Of a stretch of 64,000 nt of DNA, positions 61,302-64,000 are shown piece by piece. Positions within the stretch are counted from its first letter, which is position 1. Every line of letters starts with the position of its first letter. Origin of the DNA: Roseovarius sp. THAF9 (GTDB lineage Bacteria; Pseudomonadota; Alphaproteobacteria; Rhodobacterales; Rhodobacteraceae). The notes under the pieces are model-generated. The model was not told the origin of the DNA, made no database searches, and saw only the letters and a program-made list of their open reading frames with translations. The position numbers were made by a program, and so were the translations under genes. The DNA lies in NCBI RefSeq assembly GCF_009363715.1, contig NZ_CP045404.1, positions 2,386,001 to 2,450,000 on the forward strand, read 5' to 3'.

Positions 61302-62975
61302 TCAGTTCCCCAGGATACCGGGCAAGCGCAGACCGTGGTCCTTGGCGCAGTCGATCGCGGTCTCATACCCCGCATCCGCATGGCGCCACACACCCGAGGC
61401 CGGGTCGTTCCACAGCACCCGCTCCAGCCTTTGCGCGGCCTCATCAGTGCCATCAGCCACGATTACGACACCCGCATGCTGGCTGAACCCCATGCCAACG
61501 CCACCACCGTGATGCAGGCTGACCCAGGTCGCGCCGCTCGCGGTATTCACCAGCGCGTTCAGCAAGGGCCAGTCGCTCACCGCGTCGGATCCGTCTTTCA
61601 TCGCTTCCGTCTCGCGGTTCGGGCTGGCAACCGAGCCACTATCGAGATGGTCGCGCCCGATCACCACGGGCGCCTTCAACTCGCCACTGGCCACCATCTC
61701 GTTGAACTTCAGACCCGCGCGGTGCCGATCCCCCAGCCCGATCCAGCAGATCCGCGCCGGCAACCCCTGAAACGAGATCCGCTCACGCGCCATGTCGAGC
61801 CACGTGTGCAGCTTCTCGTTCTCGGGGAACAATTCCTTCATCGCCTGATCGGTCTTGTAGATATCCTCGGGATCGCCCGACAGCGCGCACCAGCGGAACG
61901 GTCCGATGCCTTTGCAGAACAAGGGCCGGATATAGGCCGGCACGAAACCGGGAAAGGCAAAGGCATTCTCCAGCCCCTCTTCCTGCGCCACCTGCCGGAT
62001 GTTGTTTCCGTAATCCAGCGTCGGAACACCATCATTCCAGAAATCGACCATCGCCTTCACATGCACCTTCATCGACGCTCGCGATGCCTTTTCGACGGCC
62101 TTTGGATCGCTCTCGCGCTTGTCACGCCACTCGGCCATGCTCCAGCCCTGCGGCAGGTAGCCGTTCACCGGGTCATGCGCGCTGGTCTGATCGGTCACGA
62201 TATCAGGCCGCACGCCCCGCTTGTGGATCTCGGGGAAAATATCCGCCGCATTGCCCAAAAGCGCCACCGACTTGGCCTCGCCGGCCTTGGTCCAGCGCGC
62301 GATCATCTCCAGCGCCTCGTCCAAGCTGTCGGTCTTTTCATCGACGTAACGCGTGCGCAGGCGGAAATCTATGCTGTCCGGGTTGCACTCCACCGCCAGA
62401 CAGCACGCGCCTGCCATCACCGCGGCCAGGGGCTGTGCCCCACCCATGCCGCCCAGCCCCCCGGTCAGGATCCACTTGCCGGTCAGGTCGCCGTCATAAT
62501 GCTGACGCCCGGCCTCGGCAAAGGTCTCATAGGTGCCCTGCACGATCCCTTGCGACCCGATATAAATCCACGACCCGGCCGTCATCTGGCCGTACATCAT
62601 CAGGCCCTTTTTATCGAGCGCGTTGAAATGGTCCCAGTTGGCCCAATGCGGCACGATGTTGGAATTGGCGATCAGAACGCGCGGCGCATCCGCGTGGGTC
62701 TTGACGATGGCGATGGGCTTGCCGGACTGCACCACCAAGGTCTCGTCAGCTTCCAGATCCTTCAGCCCGGCAACGATCCGGTCGAAATCATCCCATGTCC
62801 GCGCGGCACGTCCGATGCCCCCATAGACCACCAACTCATGCGGGTTCTCGGCCACGTCGGGGTGCAGGTTGTTCATCAGCATCCGCATCGCCGCCTCGGT
62901 CTGCCAGCTTTTCGCGCTGATCTTGGCGCCGGTCGGCGGATAAATGTCGCGCAGATTATGGCGGGGATTGGTCAT
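61302..62975 (-). CDS. hutU: Urocanate hydratase
   Basis: The 557-residue enzyme converts urocanate to imidazolonepropionate, the second step of histidine degradation, using tightly bound NAD as an electrophile. [20 protein letters not shown] near residue 170-189 is the NAD site, and the Cys and Arg in [20 protein letters not shown] near 407-426 belong to the active site. ATG 62975 is preceded by GGAGGTCCGA and overlaps the hutG stop (ATGA), which sets the start. Length is standard. Confidence 0.96.
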   Translation of the reverse strand: MTNPRHNLRDIYPPTGAKISAKSWQTEAAMRMLMNNLHPDVAENPHELVVYGGIGRAARTWDDFDRIVAGLKDLEADETLVVQSGKPIAIVKTHADAPRVLIANSNIVPHWANWDHFNALDKKGLMMYGQMTAGSWIYIGSQGIVQGTYETFAEAGRQHYDGDLTGKWILTGGLGGMGGAQPLAAVMAGACCLAVECNPDSIDFRLRTRYVDEKTDSLDEALEMIARWTKAGEAKSVALLGNAADIFPEIHKRGVRPDIVTDQTSAHDPVNGYLPQGWSMAEWRDKRESDPKAVEKASRASMKVHVKAMVDFWNDGVPTLDYGNNIRQVAQEEGLENAFAFPGFVPAYIRPLFCKGIGPFRWCALSGDPEDIYKTDQAMKELFPENEKLHTWLDMARERISFQGLPARICWIGLGDRHRAGLKFNEMVASGELKAPVVIGRDHLDSGSVASPNRETEAMKDGSDAVSDWPLLNALVNTASGATWVSLHHGGGVGMGFSQHAGVVIVADGTDEAAQRLERVLWNDPASGVWRHADAGYETAIDCAKDHGLRLPGILGN

Positions 62976-63760
62976 TCGGACCTCCAACGGATCAAGTCGT
63001 CTAGAATGGTTTTCAGGTGCGGACGCAAGCGGTCCGCACGGTCAGGCGCATAGTCCCATGGCGGGCATTCGAGCATGTAGGTGGACTGCGCCAGCTCCAT
63101 CTGGATCGCGTGCAGGCCGTCGCTGGGCCGCCCGTAATGCCGCGTTGTCCAGCCGCCTTTGAAACGGCCATTGAGGATGGCGCTGTACCCCTCGGCTGCC
63201 TCGCAGGTGCCGTAAACGCTGTCCTGGATCGACGCCGCACAGGTCCGGCCCTCATCCGTGCCCACGTTGAAGTCCGGCAAAACACCCTCGAACAGGAACG
63301 GAATTTCCGAGCGGATCGAGTGGCAGTCGTAAAGCACCGCAAACCCGTGAATCCCGCGCACCCGCTCCAGCTCCGCCGCCAGCGCGGCGTGATAGGGCGC
63401 GTGATACGCCTCCCGCCGCCGCGCGATCTCGGCCTCGTCGGGTTCCGCCCCCTCGCGCCAGATGGGCTGTCCATCAAAGTCGGTCACCGGACACAGCGAC
63501 GTGGTGTTCTGCCCGGGATAGAGACTCGCGCCCTCCGGGTCGCGGTTCACGTCGATGACATAGCGGTGGATGGTCGTGCGCACCGTGGTCACGTCGCCCA
63601 CCAGCCCAGCATAAAGCCGATGAATATGCCAGTCCGTATCGGCCAGCCCGCGCCCGGTTTCATTCAGCCCTTCGGCGATATCATCTGGAACATCCGTTCC
63701 CGTATGGGGCAAGCCCAGAACCAGCGGGCTCTGCCCGCGCGTCACCTCGGCAAAACTCAC
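62972..63760 (-). CDS. hutG: N-formylglutamate deformylase
   Basis: The 262-residue zinc-dependent amidohydrolase carries out the last step of the five-step hut route, formylglutamate to glutamate and formate. [12 protein letters not shown] near residue 14-25 holds a His ligand region. [12 protein letters not shown] near 41 and [16 protein letters not shown] near 145-160 complete the site. It overlaps hutH (stop 63757) and hutU by 4 bp each, showing a compact operon hutH-hutG-hutU. A hutF (formiminoglutamate deiminase) gene is expected in this pathway but lies outside the window. Confidence 0.93.
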   Translation of the reverse strand: MSFAEVTRGQSPLVLGLPHTGTDVPDDIAEGLNETGRGLADTDWHIHRLYAGLVGDVTTVRTTIHRYVIDVNRDPEGASLYPGQNTTSLCPVTDFDGQPIWREGAEPDEAEIARRREAYHAPYHAALAAELERVRGIHGFAVLYDCHSIRSEIPFLFEGVLPDFNVGTDEGRTCAASIQDSVYGTCEAAEGYSAILNGRFKGGWTTRHYGRPSDGLHAIQMELAQSTYMLECPPWDYAPDRADRLRPHLKTILDDLIRWRSE

Positions 63761-63999
63761 AGCCCGACCTCCACGCCCGTCTCGCGTGCCAGCGCGTCGT
63801 CGCGTACCAGCGCCGCCGACCGCTCCATGTCGGGCGCCATCATCCGGTCTTCTTCTAGCCGCGGCACCTCCGCCCGGACCGTCGCAATCGCGCGCCGCAA
63901 GGCGTGCGACGTCACCAACGGCGTCCGCGCCTCGATCCCCTGTGCCGCACAGAGCGCCTCGACCCCAAGGATCATCGACAGGTTCGCGTTCATCCGGCG
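63757..63999 (-). CDS. hutH: Histidine ammonia-lyase, C-terminal end (cut by window edge)
   Basis: The last 80 codons are present, in frame to the window end. RRMNANLSMILGVEALCAAQ and TSHALRRAIATVRAEVPRLE, then [15 protein letters not shown], match the HutH C-terminus. The MIO-forming Ala-Ser-Gly is outside the window. The enzyme deaminates histidine to urocanate, which HutU then uses. Confidence 0.88.
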   Translation of the reverse strand, partial: RRMNANLSMILGVEALCAAQGIEARTPLVTSHALRRAIATVRAEVPRLEEDRMMAPDMERSAALVRDDALARETGVEVGL

Positions 64000-64000
64000 C

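Noticed and set aside
61086..63053. A 655-codon open frame on the plus strand
   Set aside because: Antisense to hutU, whose protein is unmistakable; no ribosome site or family motif.
1..64000. CRISPR arrays, rRNA, tRNA, phage structural or conjugation genes
   Set aside because: None was recognised by eye; no regular short repeat-spacer pattern and no such protein motifs were seen.

Overview
The window is high-GC DNA from an alphaproteobacterium, most likely a marine Rhodobacteraceae (Roseobacter-group) species. The reasons are the soxBDAG sarcosine oxidase set, ccmI-ruvX-DUF1289, several TRAP transporters, a hemP/hmu heme-uptake locus, an Irr-type iron box and strong GC3 bias. No rRNA, tRNA or CRISPR was seen.

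Layout. 1-15.6 kb is ordinary chromosome: the end of an ATM1-type ABC exporter, a small lipoprotein, a LysM protein, a LOG-family hydrolase, rarD, sodB, the sarcosine oxidase genes, ccmI-ruvX-DUF1289, a PhyH-like oxygenase and dusA.

15.54-42.55 kb reads as one 27-kb integrative element inserted in the 5' end of dusA. A 20-bp sequence in dusA codons for APMMDWT (15541-15560) recurs at 42535-42554 with two mismatches. The second copy lies inside a 30-codon dusA 5' remnant with its own ATG and Shine-Dalgarno. A tyrosine integrase starts just beyond dusA, and a PrtN-like small protein sits near each end. The cargo is: (a) an IS91-type insertion with its companion recombinase; (b) a LysR-linked catabolic module with a TRAP transporter, an SDR dehydrogenase, a split transketolase, an aminotransferase and a full-length transketolase; (c) a redox module with an aldo/keto reductase, a periplasmic molybdenum aldehyde oxidase (PaoABC type), two paralogous cupins, an F420-reductase-like enzyme, a double carboxymuconolactone-decarboxylase-domain protein, a PQQ-type sugar dehydrogenase, a secreted cyclophilin-like protein and a second LysR. 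Five copies of an LTTR-like T-N11-A motif (core ATGRNCYKGGCTCAT, the copy at 30472 being the most divergent) lie upstream of the transcription units of module (c), which suggests one regulon.

42.6-57.9 kb is iron and heme biology: a TonB receptor divergent from hmuSTUV, a ChaN-like protein, an IsdG-like monooxygenase, a VOC protein, hemP, a DUF1289 protein, dps behind a perfect Irr-type box, and an imelysin / di-heme / imelysin / DUF1513 operon. 57.9-64 kb holds a Tat-exported TRAP transporter and histidine-degradation genes hutU, hutG and the 3' end of hutH.

Most starts were chosen from Shine-Dalgarno position, signal peptides and ATGA/GTGA overlaps. Functions rest on recognisable motifs read by eye; no database search was run.
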